This document shows, piece by piece, positions 9,465-19,094 of a DNA stretch of 64,000 nucleotides. The position numbers and the translations under genes are program-made. The first letter of the stretch is position 1. Every line of letters begins with the position of its first letter. Source of the stretch: Acetobacterium malicum subsp. dehalogenans DSM 11527 (GTDB taxonomy: Bacteria > Bacillota > Clostridia > Eubacteriales > Eubacteriaceae); assembly GCF_000472665.1 (NCBI RefSeq), contig NZ_AXAC01000014.1, forward strand, positions 37,574 to 101,573. Direction: 5' to 3'. The notes beneath the pieces were generated by a model, which was not told where the DNA came from, ran no database searches, and worked only from the letters and a program-made list of their open reading frames with translations.

Positions 9465-10195
9465 CAGCGATAAAACCGGATGATTTTTGCGGGACATTTT
9501 GCCACGGCATCCTTGATGGCCAGGCCGTCCCCGGGCGATAGGGTCTGGCTGATGACCATCGCTTTTTTGTCGACCATTTTAAAATGGCTGGGGGAGATTT
9601 TAGCGCACAGGCCGCAGCCCACACAATAGTCCGCATTCACAGCAATGGGACCATCCAGAGCGGCAGCTGCTTCATCGTCGGCGGGAAGATCCTCCGGCTT
9701 GACAAACCGGGAGGTGATATAGCCCATCAGAAAAATCGCCAGGGTGGTCAGAACCCAGCGGACGAGCATGAATTCGGGGCCTAGAAATTTGCTTTCAGTG
9801 ATTAACATCGGGATTTTAATCACCGCCCAGGTGGACAGGATGATGACGATGTTAGCAATACTGGCGCCCTTACTCAGCAGCATTTTGCAGACCGGAAAGG
9901 CGGCGTAAATGGGACCGGCTGAAAAACTGCCCAGTAAAAAAGCAAACAGCGAACCTTTAAGGCCCGAGTTTTTGCCAAAGGCATTTTCGATGGTTTCTTT
10001 TGGTACCCAGGCGGATATCAGCGAGGTTAACAGCAGAATCACCGGCATGATCATCAGCATTTCCTTGACATAATACCAGGTGTTGCCCAGGGATGGCAGA
10101 AATTTGTCCGGAGCGAAAATGCCAACGGCCACATAAGCCAGGATCACGATCATCAGAAAGCGGTTGTTTTTGAGTTGGTTTTTTAAAAATGTCAT
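9464..10195 (-). CDS. Permease half with C-terminal ferredoxin domain
   Basis: 243 residues. An N-terminal block of about 180 residues has five or so membrane helices and the conserved permease segment LLGSFSAGPIYAAFPVCKML, typical of the ArsP/DUF318 (UPF0718) permease family. A cytoplasmic tail carries one ferredoxin-like cluster motif, CVGCGLCAKISPSHF followed by AKCPAKI, enough for a single [4Fe-4S] centre. It overlaps its partner by 4 bases, so the two halves are translationally coupled. Family members export or methylate-transport arsenicals or have unknown cargo; an iron-sulphur tail suggests redox control or coupling, which is inference. A Crp/Fnr regulator is divergent. Confidence 0.8.
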   Translation of the reverse strand: MTFLKNQLKNNRFLMIVILAYVAVGIFAPDKFLPSLGNTWYYVKEMLMIMPVILLLTSLISAWVPKETIENAFGKNSGLKGSLFAFLLGSFSAGPIYAAFPVCKMLLSKGASIANIVIILSTWAVIKIPMLITESKFLGPEFMLVRWVLTTLAIFLMGYITSRFVKPEDLPADDEAAAALDGPIAVNADYCVGCGLCAKISPSHFKMVDKKAMVISQTLSPGDGLAIKDAVAKCPAKIIRFYR

Positions 10196-10674
10196 AGGAT
10201 CACCCCCATTGCCAGGGCAATCACCAGGGCAAAAGCAAAGCTCAGTGAGTTGCGGATCAGCGTGAATTTCAGACCGAATTCTCTTTTCTCAAGCGGAAAG
10301 GTCACCACTCCGACCATCGTCAGCGTGGTCAGAAAAGCGACAATTGGAACGATGCTGGCACCGGCGTCCACCAGTGAGGCCACCAGTGGAAAGGCGACAA
10401 AGGCGGGGATCAGGGTGATGCTTCCCAGCAGTGCGAAAAGCACCGTCGAAACAACCTCGTTGGTCTGACCAATGGTGGCTTTAATCGTTTCCGGCGGCAC
10501 AAAGGTCAGGATCAGACCAATCAACAGCAAGATGCCGAGGATATCCCCGGCGATCCCTTTCATCATTCCCCCGGACATTTTTATGGCCTTAAGGGTTTTG
10601 CTCTTGTCTTTTTTCAGCGAAAATCCCAGCCATACCAGGGTAATCACCCAGAAAATCAGTGTAAAAATGTCCAT
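10192..10674 (-). CDS. Permease half (ArsP/DUF318-like)
   Basis: 160 residues, mostly hydrophobic, with four or five predicted helices. It contains the family-type segment GSITLIPAFVAFPLVASLVD, parallel to the GSFSAGPIYAAFPVCKML region of its partner, so the two genes look like the two repeats of a permease encoded separately. First gene of the two-gene operon; the junction overlaps (ATGA). The ribosome site is GGAGG about 6 bases before the ATG. Confidence 0.78.
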   Translation of the reverse strand: MDIFTLIFWVITLVWLGFSLKKDKSKTLKAIKMSGGMMKGIAGDILGILLLIGLILTFVPPETIKATIGQTNEVVSTVLFALLGSITLIPAFVAFPLVASLVDAGASIVPIVAFLTTLTMVGVVTFPLEKREFGLKFTLIRNSLSFAFALVIALAMGVIL

Positions 10675-10712
10675 CCGTTAACCTCCAAGTGGATTATGCG
10701 AATCTCAGCTTC

Positions 10713-10726
10713 AAAATTCGAATTTT
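10713..10726. promoter_or_regulatory. Palindromic operator candidate between permease and Crp/Fnr genes
   Basis: Perfect 14-base palindrome AAAATTCGAATTTT in the 116-base divergent region. On the plus strand TTCAAA and TATACT (about 10733-10738), 17 bases apart, form a possible promoter that overlaps it, so binding by the adjacent regulator would affect its own gene and perhaps the permease pair. Confidence 0.45.
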
Positions 10727-10790
10727 CTATAGTATACTGTAGATCAGCGGAATAAAAAGTTACCATGGTCACACCTCAGGAGGTTATTTT

Positions 10791-11465
10791 ATGAATTACC
10801 AGGATTTCATGACAATTTTATCCAGCCACAGCCTTTTTTCAGATTTTTCAGACGAAGCCCTGAATCAGATTTTCAGAGCCCATTACTATGAGAAACGGGA
10901 GTATGAAAAAGATCAGGTGATCCATTTTCAGAACGAATGCTGCCGAACCATGGATCTGATTCTTAGCGGCCGGGTGGCGGTTCAGAATCTCGACCGCGAG
11001 GGAAATGTGTTGACCATCAGTATTTTTCAGGATGGCGACGTGCTGGGGGCCAATCTGATTTTCTCCAGTCGCAACAACTATCCGATGACGGTGCTGGCTC
11101 AGTCGCCGGTGGAGATCCTCCATCTTCATCAGGAAATGATTCTGGAACTGTGCCAGATGAACCGCACCTTTATGATCGGGTTGATGAAAGCCATCTCCGA
11201 TAAAACCCTGATTCTCACCGACAAGATCAATGCCATCTCGATGAAAACAATCCGCCAGTGTATCATTGATTTTTTACACTATGAGTCCCAGATTCAGAAA
11301 AGTCAGGTAATCCGGTTGCCATCATCTAAAAAAGATCTGGCCCAGCGCTTTGGGATTCAGCGATCATCCCTGAGCCGGGAGCTCAACAAAATGCGCCAGG
11401 ATGGATTGATCGATTATGATGCCAAAACCATTACCATCAAAGATTTAGATGCCAGAACAGGTTGA
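10791..11465 (+). CDS. Crp/Fnr-family transcriptional regulator
   Basis: 224 residues. The N-terminal cyclic-nucleotide-binding-type beta barrel includes FQDGDVLGANLIFSSRNNYP; the C-terminal winged helix reads SKKDLAQRFGIQRSSLSREL. There are cysteines near ECCRTMD and ELCQMN, but no FNR-type N-terminal cysteine cluster, so oxygen sensing through [4Fe-4S] is not indicated. Good ribosome site (AGGAGG). Divergent from the permease/ferredoxin pair, which it probably controls. Confidence 0.88.
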   Translation: MNYQDFMTILSSHSLFSDFSDEALNQIFRAHYYEKREYEKDQVIHFQNECCRTMDLILSGRVAVQNLDREGNVLTISIFQDGDVLGANLIFSSRNNYPMTVLAQSPVEILHLHQEMILELCQMNRTFMIGLMKAISDKTLILTDKINAISMKTIRQCIIDFLHYESQIQKSQVIRLPSSKKDLAQRFGIQRSSLSRELNKMRQDGLIDYDAKTITIKDLDARTG

Positions 11466-12239
11466 TAAACGACCCGCTTATATTCTGAGGCTAGGCGGAT
11501 AATAAATGGTGATCTAATTGCCAGCAGTAATATTCCAAAGTAACCCAAAAAAGAACTAGAACCGATTCCGCCATTTAACCTGCGAAACCGGCCTAGTTCA
11601 CAATCTCAGTAGTCATCCGTTTGGACTCCTTCTTTTGATTTTATCAAAAACCTTCTTTTTCACTATTCAGTTTAACTATTACACACTTATAAGGGGATAT
11701 CCGGCAGTTAAAAAGATTTCGCTTTTTAATAGTTGGAAGATCTGACTTGTTGCAGATTGTTTTCCCGGCCTGTCAATCAATTATTTCATCATGGTCAAAT
11801 TTTCACCTTCAACCTCGGGTCGGTACATTGATTTGTTTGCCAGCGTCGTAATTGTTATTGAGTGGTTGACACTATGATTCTTTCACTCGTTCCTGAAAAT
11901 GATTGAGTTGATCTTTGATATGATCCTATTATATCACCATTTATCAGGAAGTAAATAGACAAACTGTAAACGTTTGTATAATATTCGTATACAGTTGTGA
12001 TTATTTTTTGTTGGGAATAATAAAGAGATCAAACGGCGTTGTCAGCGGGCAATGAGAAACGTCTTCGGCAGCTCTGATCGGCTACAAAAACCGCGTTGAT
12101 CTTGATTGAAGCTATTTAAAATTGTTTTCAAGCATCACTTTCTGTTATATAATGATTCGTAAATACGAAAAATGAAATGAAGAGGGCGTCAGCCGGTCAA
12201 AACTCGAGCTTTGTCGGATTCTTCAGGAAGGCGCAAGAT
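11466..12239. other. Long non-coding stretch before the second diguanylate cyclase
   Basis: About 770 bases without a supported gene. Two -10-like hexamers occur on the plus strand: TATAAT at 11977-11982 with TAGACA 15 bases upstream, and TATAAT at 12148-12153 with TTTTCA 17 bases upstream; the second is the more likely promoter for the downstream gene. No structured RNA that I recognise. Confidence 0.35.
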
Positions 12240-13850
12240 ATGAAACGGAGCAGCGCTCATGGAAAAAGTAAGTATTGCAAACTAATTTCAGGAATAATCA
12301 TCCTTGGCTTTTTCACGGCAGTGGCGATGGTCACCGGTCTTTCATTGGCATCACCCGGGGAAATCGTAACAAACCCAGTCCCCCGTCGGGAAACTGCTAC
12401 GCCCAACCAGATAGCTGAGGTGAGTGACAAGAAGGTGGAATTGACCGCCGCGGAACAAGCATATCTGGATGCCCTGGGGCCGGTGAAAATTTGTATCGAT
12501 CCCGACTGGGAGCCCTATGAACGGATCAATGAGCAGGGTGTGGCCGAAGGGATTGCCGTTGATCTGGTTGCTCTCATCGCCAGCCGGACTGGCGTGGAGC
12601 TGGAATTGGTTGCCACATCGGATTGGGAAGAAAGTCTCAAAAATTCCCGGATGGGTAAATGTCAGGTGCTGGGACTTTTGTTGCAGACCCCCTATCGGGA
12701 TCAATGGCTGGTTTTTACAGAACCCTATTTTTCTGACCCCAGTGTTCTGATTACCCGGGCGGAACATGATTATATTTCTGATCTGGCATCTCTTTCGGGA
12801 GAAACGCTGGTATTGCCGGAAGGAACCGGTACCGAAGAAGCCATCCGGCGGGATTATCCCAATCTGGAAATTATGACTGTCGAATCCGAGGCGGTTGCCT
12901 TTGAAATGGTGGAGACCAGGCAGGCCGATTTAACCATCCGCTCGCTGACTATGGCCGCCTTTACCATTAAGAGTCAGGGTTTTTTCAATCTCAAAATTGC
13001 CGGGCAGGTGCCCAATTATACCTACGCCTTCCGAATGGGCGTGGTGGAAGATGAGCCGATGCTCAGAGATATTTTAAACAAGGGCATTGCTACCCTGTCA
13101 CCCCAGGAGATTCAGAAAATTTCTAATGAACATATTGCCGTCGAAATGCAATCAGCAATCGATTATGACTTGCTTTGGCGGGTGGTTCTGATTTTTGTCG
13201 TAGTGGCCATTGTCGGTTTGTTATGGATTCGGCAATTGCAGAATTTCAATAAGAAGTTGACCCAAAAAACAAAGGAGCTGGAGCAGGTCACTGAAGAGCT
13301 CAACGCCGATATCATCGCCCGGGAAAAAGCGGAAGCAGAAATCCGGATTTTATTGTATCATGATCAGCTCACCGGGTTATACAACCGTACCTTTTTGAAT
13401 CAGATGGTCTTAGTTTCCGAGGAAGCCCATCCGATCACGGTGTTTATGTTTGATCTTGACGGCCTGAAAGAAGTTAATGACACCCACGGTCATCTCCAAG
13501 GGGACATCCTGATTAAAAATGCCGCCAATCTTTTTACCCAATGCTTTATCGAAAACGCCAGCATCATCCGGATTGGCGGCGATGAGTTCCTGGCGGTGGT
13601 GACGAACTGTAATGAGCAGCGGGCGGATGATCTCAGGGATTGCATCCGGCAGGCTGTGACGGCCTACAATCTTCAGAATCAGGATGCCAGTCTGGTGATC
13701 AGCATGTCGATGGGCTATGCCATCAGTAAAAATCCGGCAACGACCATGGCTGAGTTTATGCAGAAATCCGACGAACAGATGTATGCCGACAAGTTACGAC
13801 ATAAAAAAGGCATTTATGATACTGCAGCAAAGGGAATCTGGATTGAATGA
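12240..13850 (+). CDS. Solute-binding-domain diguanylate cyclase (SBP_bac_3 + GGDEF)
   Basis: About 536 residues from ATG 12240 (AGGAAGG 9 bases upstream); an ATG at 12177 would add 21 residues without a good site. Layout: N-terminal signal anchor, an extracellular domain of the amino-acid-binding SBP_bac_3 family (VKICIDPDWEPYERINEQG, later FTEPYFSDPSVLITRAE), a transmembrane helix at about residue 315, a short coiled coil, and a GGDEF domain with intact IGGDEF and FMFDLDGLKEVND. It should link binding of a small polar ligand outside the cell to cyclic di-GMP synthesis. No EAL or HD-GYP domain is attached. It is monocistronic. Confidence 0.9.
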   Translation: MKRSSAHGKSKYCKLISGIIILGFFTAVAMVTGLSLASPGEIVTNPVPRRETATPNQIAEVSDKKVELTAAEQAYLDALGPVKICIDPDWEPYERINEQGVAEGIAVDLVALIASRTGVELELVATSDWEESLKNSRMGKCQVLGLLLQTPYRDQWLVFTEPYFSDPSVLITRAEHDYISDLASLSGETLVLPEGTGTEEAIRRDYPNLEIMTVESEAVAFEMVETRQADLTIRSLTMAAFTIKSQGFFNLKIAGQVPNYTYAFRMGVVEDEPMLRDILNKGIATLSPQEIQKISNEHIAVEMQSAIDYDLLWRVVLIFVVVAIVGLLWIRQLQNFNKKLTQKTKELEQVTEELNADIIAREKAEAEIRILLYHDQLTGLYNRTFLNQMVLVSEEAHPITVFMFDLDGLKEVNDTHGHLQGDILIKNAANLFTQCFIENASIIRIGGDEFLAVVTNCNEQRADDLRDCIRQAVTAYNLQNQDASLVISMSMGYAISKNPATTMAEFMQKSDEQMYADKLRHKKGIYDTAAKGIWIE

Positions 13851-13945
13851 ACGGGGAAGAGGCATGATTACGGCAGCCCCCAACCTCATCATGTTAAGCT
13901 TTAATCATGTCAAAATGGTGTTATATTTTTCGGAGCACTAATGAT

Positions 13946-14746
13946 TTATGGTAATCGATCCAGAAAATCCTCAACCACGGCATTAAAAACAACCGGATTA
14001 TCAACATTGGCATTATGGCCGGCCGCGGGGATGACTTTCAGGGGATAGCCGGTTTTGGCCGCCCAGGCCCAGTTGTATTGGGAGACCTTGCCGAAGCGGT
14101 CATATTCGCCCAGCGTCAGCAGCACCGGGAACTCAAACGCCGTATCCTGATTTTCGCGGAGAAAGCTGGCATAAGCGATCCCCATGATCCGGCAGAGTTC
14201 CGCCTTGTCATAGGGTTTTAGCATCGCGACCATGTTATCAAAGCCCCGTTTCGTATGAGTGGCCCCTTTGGCAATGGCCGTTACCAGTTTGTCATGGCGA
14301 TAACAGCGGGACAGCCACTCTACCTGCCGGACCCAGAAGCGGTCTGAACGAGAATAGTAGGAACGGCCAAAAGGGGAGGTATCCACCCCAATAAAGGCCA
14401 GCACCTTATCCGGAAAATCGAGGGCATATTGTTGACAGGCATAGCCTCCCAGCGACTGTCCGATCAGTACCGCCGCCGGGATGTTCTCCTGAATGAAGAT
14501 GGCGTCCAGATCGGCGGCGGCATGCTGAAATGAAAAATCGGCATAGGGGCGCGAAGCCCCGTGGAGCGGCAGATCCCAGCTGATGACGGTGTAATGCTTT
14601 CTAAAATAAGCAACCTGGTGATCAAACATCCGATGATTGGCAGTAAGTCCATGAGTAAAGACCAGGCAAATTGCCTGAGGATCCCGGTGCCGGGCGATCC
14701 AATAATGAACGGTGCCCCGGGGAGAGGTGGTTGTTTTTTCCAGCAT
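13946..14746 (-). CDS. Alpha/beta hydrolase
   Basis: 266 residues, cytoplasmic. The motifs are HGLTANHRMFD (oxyanion region), WDLPLHGASRP, nucleophile elbow GQSLGGY near residue 97, acid in LGEYDRFG and histidine in PAAGHNANVDNP. These are the features of a general alpha/beta hydrolase (esterase/lipase type); substrate unknown. Start ATG 14746 has AGAAGG 8 bases upstream. Convergent with the diguanylate cyclase gene. Confidence 0.85.
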   Translation of the reverse strand: MLEKTTTSPRGTVHYWIARHRDPQAICLVFTHGLTANHRMFDHQVAYFRKHYTVISWDLPLHGASRPYADFSFQHAAADLDAIFIQENIPAAVLIGQSLGGYACQQYALDFPDKVLAFIGVDTSPFGRSYYSRSDRFWVRQVEWLSRCYRHDKLVTAIAKGATHTKRGFDNMVAMLKPYDKAELCRIMGIAYASFLRENQDTAFEFPVLLTLGEYDRFGKVSQYNWAWAAKTGYPLKVIPAAGHNANVDNPVVFNAVVEDFLDRLP

Positions 14747-14947
14747 GACGACGACCTTCTTTCGCAGATTAGCCCATTCCCGGCGGAATGGGTCTTTTTT
14801 TAAGTGTACCGATAAAAAAAGGGTTCGTCAATGGCAGAATTGTAAAGGATGAAAAAAAGAATGGTTCACAGCAATCGGACTGACGATGATACTTGATGGT
14901 GCGCCGCTGTTAATTTACCAGAAGATCTGCACATCAGAAAAAAATAA

Positions 14948-14990
14948 AGCCGCGACAACCTACTTTAAATTAGGATGTCGCGGCTGTTTT
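14948..14990. terminator. Terminator hairpin
   Basis: Ten-base GC-rich stem AGCCGCGACA / TGTCGCGGCT followed by GTTTTT, immediately after the stop of the minus-strand GH16-like gene. Confidence 0.85.
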
Positions 14991-16114
14991 TAATAGCGGA
15001 TCCAATCAATCAGCAACTGCTGGGTTTGGGGTGCTGGCTTTTTATCAAGCCAGTTGGGAAACCAGGCATTAACCATCAGATACATCGGGTTGTGCGGAAT
15101 CCCCTCGCTAAAGCGGGTCAGCAGAATATCATCGACATAAAAATCGATGGTGTCCGGCTGATAGTCAATCCGGTAGTGATGAAAATCAGCGGTCGGGTCA
15201 AAACTCAGATCGCTGGTCAGCGTTTGGGTCAGAGCACCGTTGGCATAGCTGGTAAACATGATTTTGCCATCCGGCTGATTATAGATTTCAATGTCAATTT
15301 CCTGATCATAATCCGGGGCGGCATAGAGAAAAAAACCGGTGATCGACGAGGGTGCATTGGGTAGTTTCATCGAAATCTCATAGCTGCCATAGCCCTTTAA
15401 ATCAGTGCTGGAAACTTCACCGCTGGCCATTGTTCCGGCCGGGATGGTAATCGCCAGCTGGCCATCGGTGACGGCCACGTTTTCGGGCTTGAACTGGGTC
15501 TGGCCGAGGCGATGGCTGGAGGCTTTAAAGACGGCGGGATCGAGGCTGCCAGAAAATTTGGGCACAATCCGGATCTGGATGGCTTCCAGTCGTTTGGATT
15601 CACCGGCGGTGCCGGCGATGGCCCCGTCTTTTTTCCAGCCCTGGGACCAGCCGTAGTCCTGAATATGAACCCGGTATTCAACGGCATAATCGGTTGCCGG
15701 TTGACCAGCGGCGTCGGTGAGTTGCAGCTGAATTGCTTCCAGCCGCTGGCTTTTGCCCTGGGAACCGGCAAAGTCACCGTCCTTTTTCCAACTGAGCGGC
15801 TCGTCAGTGGCCGCCTGCCAGCCTTCGTTTTGTATATGGACATTATAGCGGATGCTGTAATTCCCGGTGGCTGCGGCTTCCCCGGTTAACTCCACAGTCA
15901 GCCCTTCAATCCGTTTGCCTTCGCCAGTGGTGCCCAACAGGCCGCCATCCGTGACGACACCGTTATCCGCCGGCAGATCTCCGTAATCCTGAATATGGCC
16001 GCGATAAACCGCCCCCAGAGAGGCGGTTGTGGCTGTCTGGGCGTAAAGGGGAACCGGGAACACGAACACAAACAGCAGCACACCGAGTAGCCCGACAATG
16101 GACATGATTTTCAT
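14990..16114 (-). CDS. Secreted ChW-repeat protein with GH16-like glucanase domain
   Basis: 374 residues. A signal peptide (residues 1-25) leads into three clostridial hydrophobic-W (ChW) repeats at about 32-190, each with the pattern HIQxxGW ... G...GxxxRLEAIQ (the first repeat has YGDL where the tryptophan would be). The C-terminal half looks like a GH16 concanavalin-like domain with the catalytic pattern EIDIE near residue 271, then HHYRIDYQPDTIDFYVDDIL. It would cut beta-1,3/1,4-glucans or related polymers outside the cell, the ChW repeats acting as cell-surface or ligand-binding modules. Strong ribosome site (GAGGAGG). Two other ChW proteins occur in the window with different C-terminal domains. 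Confidence 0.85.
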   Translation of the reverse strand: MKIMSIVGLLGVLLFVFVFPVPLYAQTATTASLGAVYRGHIQDYGDLPADNGVVTDGGLLGTTGEGKRIEGLTVELTGEAAATGNYSIRYNVHIQNEGWQAATDEPLSWKKDGDFAGSQGKSQRLEAIQLQLTDAAGQPATDYAVEYRVHIQDYGWSQGWKKDGAIAGTAGESKRLEAIQIRIVPKFSGSLDPAVFKASSHRLGQTQFKPENVAVTDGQLAITIPAGTMASGEVSSTDLKGYGSYEISMKLPNAPSSITGFFLYAAPDYDQEIDIEIYNQPDGKIMFTSYANGALTQTLTSDLSFDPTADFHHYRIDYQPDTIDFYVDDILLTRFSEGIPHNPMYLMVNAWFPNWLDKKPAPQTQQLLIDWIRY

Positions 16115-16461
16115 GGGACACCTCCTCGCAATCGTTCATCAGCGATAATTATTCTTTGTTGGAATTCTATCAAAGGAATCTTAATTATAGAGCCATCGTA
16201 GTTGATTTTCGGCTGTCATCGGAGTCCTTTACCAATCACCGGAATTGGGCCGGACAAATGGCTGTCATTTATTAATAAAAGTGAAAATAGAGAAAAAGCG
16301 TGGCGGAAAAAGTACAATTTGCAATAGCCATTTTTTGTTAAAAGGCGTATAATTATAAACGAATGCAAAAATAAATGCACAAGATAAAACCACCAAATAA
16401 AAGCTGTCAAATTAAAAATAAAACTGGCAGATAAAATAGACACAGGAAATCAGGAGAAAAA
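16115..16461. other. AT-rich intergenic region
   Basis: About 350 bases between the divergent GH16-like gene and the restriction relic. It must hold the promoter for the former. I see no gene, clear promoter pair or structured RNA. Confidence 0.35.
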
Positions 16462-17902
16462 ATGATCACAGGCGAAGTAAAAAACAAAGTTGATAAAATA
16501 TGGACCGATATCTGGGCCGGCGGGATCAGCAACCCCCTTACCGTCATCGAACAGCTGACCTATTTGATGTTTATCCGGTCACTGGACGAAAAAGAACTGG
16601 AAAACGAGAGTTTTGAAAATCTCACCGGCGAAACCATGCCCAAAATCTTTCCCCCCACCGAGGCCGGCCAGAACCTGCGCTGGAGCCGCACTGATCTGAT
16701 CGATGGCAACTATACCGACAAGCGGCGCTTTTTTATCTTTGACTATCTCGGCAATTTTGAGTTTTTCCGGGCCCATAAGGAGGGCCTCGAAAGCCGCGAG
16801 ACCGGATCTCTCAGTGAGGTCATCTTTGCCAAACGAGTGCGGCTGATCCGCCACCTGCAGGTCAGCACCTATGCTGCCAACAAGCTATCAGCACTGGCGC
16901 CAGGAGCTGGTAAAAACGGTGCTGGATCAGGTCCAGAGCCTCAACCCCGAGCTGATTGCGGTCAGTTTAAGACGGCGGTTTGTCGAACAATTCCGCCCGG
17001 CCAGCGCTTTCATCTGCCTGAGCGAGCAGGATCAGGGCGCCCTGGTCCATGAAATTGCGTCGCTGGACTTTATGGCCGACACCGACGAGCCGGCCAAGCG
17101 TTTTGACAACCTGATCTACGGCCTGATGCTGAGCCAGATTGAAGCTCTGCCGGCCTATCATACCGCTAAACGCCAGCCGTGCGGCCTGATGAACGAGCTG
17201 GAGCAGAAAATCACGATACCCCAGATCAAGGCCCGGCTACCGCTGATCCAGACGGTCACTACCGATGAATTTTGGACCGCCGGAGATCTGCTGGCCTTTG
17301 AAAAAGTGCGGCAGGAACTCCGCGAGCTGATAAAGTTTATCATTGAGAACGGCCAGGAAAAGTCAGCGGTGATCACCAACCTCTACGATCCGATTATCAA
17401 TCGCAACGAGGGAGTGGTGATGGAAGCGGCCTATGACTACGGCGATTATAAAATGAAGGTAAACCGCTATGTCAATGACCATCAGGATACCCTGGCAATC
17501 CAGAAACTGCGCAAAAATATCCCCCTGACCCAGACGGACTACCAGGTGCTGGAGCACATCCTCACCATAGAACTGGGCAGCAAGGCTGATTATCAGCGCG
17601 AATTCGGCGAAACGCCATTTGGATTGCTGATCCGCAAGATCGCCAAACTGGAACCCCAGGCGGCGATGGCGGCCTTCTCCGACTTTATCGACGACCAGAC
17701 CTTGAACCAATCCCAGATCGTCTTCGTCCGCAAGGTCATCGACTACGTGGTCCAGAACAGCTACATCGAAAACGTCACCGAACTGATGAAACCGCCCTTT
17801 GACAAACCACAAAGCTTCGGCAAGCTGTTCGATCTGACCAAACAGCAGCGGCTGGTGGAAATTGTTAAGGCAGTTAAGGAGAATGCGGTGCGGATTGGGT
17901 GA
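16462..17902 (+). pseudogene. Chimeric, frameshifted type I restriction relic (HsdM N-terminus joined to HsdR C-terminus)
   Basis: The first 78 or so codons match the N-terminus of a type I methyltransferase subunit (MITGEVKNKVDKIW ... NPLTVIEQLTYLMFIRSLD ... NLRWSR). From about 16700 the frame continues with sequence typical of the C-terminal helical region of HsdR (KRRFFIFDYLGNFEFFR). The frame then breaks between about 16865 and 16890, and the remainder, in the +1 frame, is an HsdR C-terminus (LVKTVLDQVQSLNPELIAVS ... LRKNIPLTQTDYQVLEHIL). The rest of hsdM, all of hsdS and the HsdR nuclease/helicase domains are gone. It is best explained by a deletion joining hsdM to hsdR, followed by a single-base indel. 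No DNA-modifying activity should remain. Confidence 0.85.
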
Positions 17903-18018
17903 GGGGTGTAAAAATAAGGACCTGTACCAGATTTAGGAATAGTAATGTGGGATAATGTTTGTAACAATCGTTCGTTTAAAATCGGTTGAAGAGAATAAAA
18001 CTTTTCAGGAGGAAAATG

Positions 18019-19065
18019 ATGAATATTTGGCTGCATCGAATTTCGCACGGTTATGAGGCTGCAAAGCCTTTGTTGGACCAGAATTATGTAACCATCGGTT
18101 TTGCTGATTATGTCAGCGACTTCTTAAAATATGATAGTGACACCAAAGTTGTTCGGGATCAATTTGAAGCTGACATGGAAACGATTTACGGAGCAAGCTT
18201 TCGACCACGTCATAATTTGAAAAAATTTCTGTTTGAATTTGAAGTGGGTGATCAGGTAGTAATCCCATTATGGGGGGAGTTTTCTGTTTATAAAATAATT
18301 GAAACAGCTAAACCATTAACCAGTTTGCCTAACGAGGCGCTGGAAAAAATGAATACTAAAGTTTTTATAGACAAGGACGGTTTATTGTCCATTCAGCGAA
18401 ATGATACAGAGATAGCAGAAATTGATCTAGGCTTTTTTATTCGGGTTGAACCAATCAAACTGAATATTCCCCGGGATGGCTATTGCAGTTCCGCCTTGAT
18501 TTCTAGGATGAAGATACGGCAAGCAACGGCAAACATCAGTGATCTGGCGATGGATGTGAATGATGCTGTCGATCGGGCTCATACCAACAGTCGGATAGAC
18601 TTTCATTATGAAGCAAGTAAGGCAATGGGTGAAAACCTGATCAGTGCAATTCTGAATAAGCTGAATGACCGGAAATTTGAAAAAATGGTGCAGTGGTACA
18701 TGCAAAAAATTGGTGCAACGGAGACTACGATTCCAGCCAAAAATGAACCGGGGAAATATGATGGGGCGGATGCCGATGTTATTGCCATTTTTGAGCTCTT
18801 AAAGTGTATTATTTACGTACAGGTTAAACACCATGTCGGTCTGACATCTGAACGGGCAGTAAATCAGATCGCTCGATACAAAGAACAAAAAGAAGTGCCT
18901 GATGACGCCTATACCCGCATGACCTGGGTGGTTACCAGTGCTGAATTTTCTGATGAAACCAAGAAAAAAGCACAATTAGATGGGGTGCGTTTGATTGATC
19001 AACATGAATTTGCGAGTATGCTGATTGATGTAGGTCTTGATGGGATTAATGATGCGTTTAATTAA
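18019..19065 (+). CDS. Mrr-type restriction endonuclease
   Basis: About 348 residues. The C-terminal third carries a PD-(D/E)xK nuclease of the Mrr kind: helix FEKMVQWYMQKIGA, catalytic Asp in KYDGADADVIA, then YVQVKHHVG (the QxK element) and a late WVVTSAEFSDETKKKA. The N-terminal 110 residues (IWLHRISHGYEAAKPLL ... VGDQVVIPLWGEFSVYKI) resemble a PUA/EVE-like reader fold, which in such enzymes may recognise modified bases; this is inference. AGGAGG sits 6 bases before ATG 18019. It is followed after 29 bases by a KAP ATPase gene and preceded by the relic of a type I system, so it is part of a defence patch. Confidence 0.8.
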   Translation: MNIWLHRISHGYEAAKPLLDQNYVTIGFADYVSDFLKYDSDTKVVRDQFEADMETIYGASFRPRHNLKKFLFEFEVGDQVVIPLWGEFSVYKIIETAKPLTSLPNEALEKMNTKVFIDKDGLLSIQRNDTEIAEIDLGFFIRVEPIKLNIPRDGYCSSALISRMKIRQATANISDLAMDVNDAVDRAHTNSRIDFHYEASKAMGENLISAILNKLNDRKFEKMVQWYMQKIGATETTIPAKNEPGKYDGADADVIAIFELLKCIIYVQVKHHVGLTSERAVNQIARYKEQKEVPDDAYTRMTWVVTSAEFSDETKKKAQLDGVRLIDQHEFASMLIDVGLDGINDAFN

Positions 19066-19094
19066 GAATTAATTTAAATAAGGAGGTCATAAAA

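Noticed and set aside
9319..9636. 105-codon minus-strand frame overlapping the permease/ferredoxin gene end
   Set aside because: It is read in another frame through the terminator and the ferredoxin coding region; the ferredoxin motif identifies the real frame.
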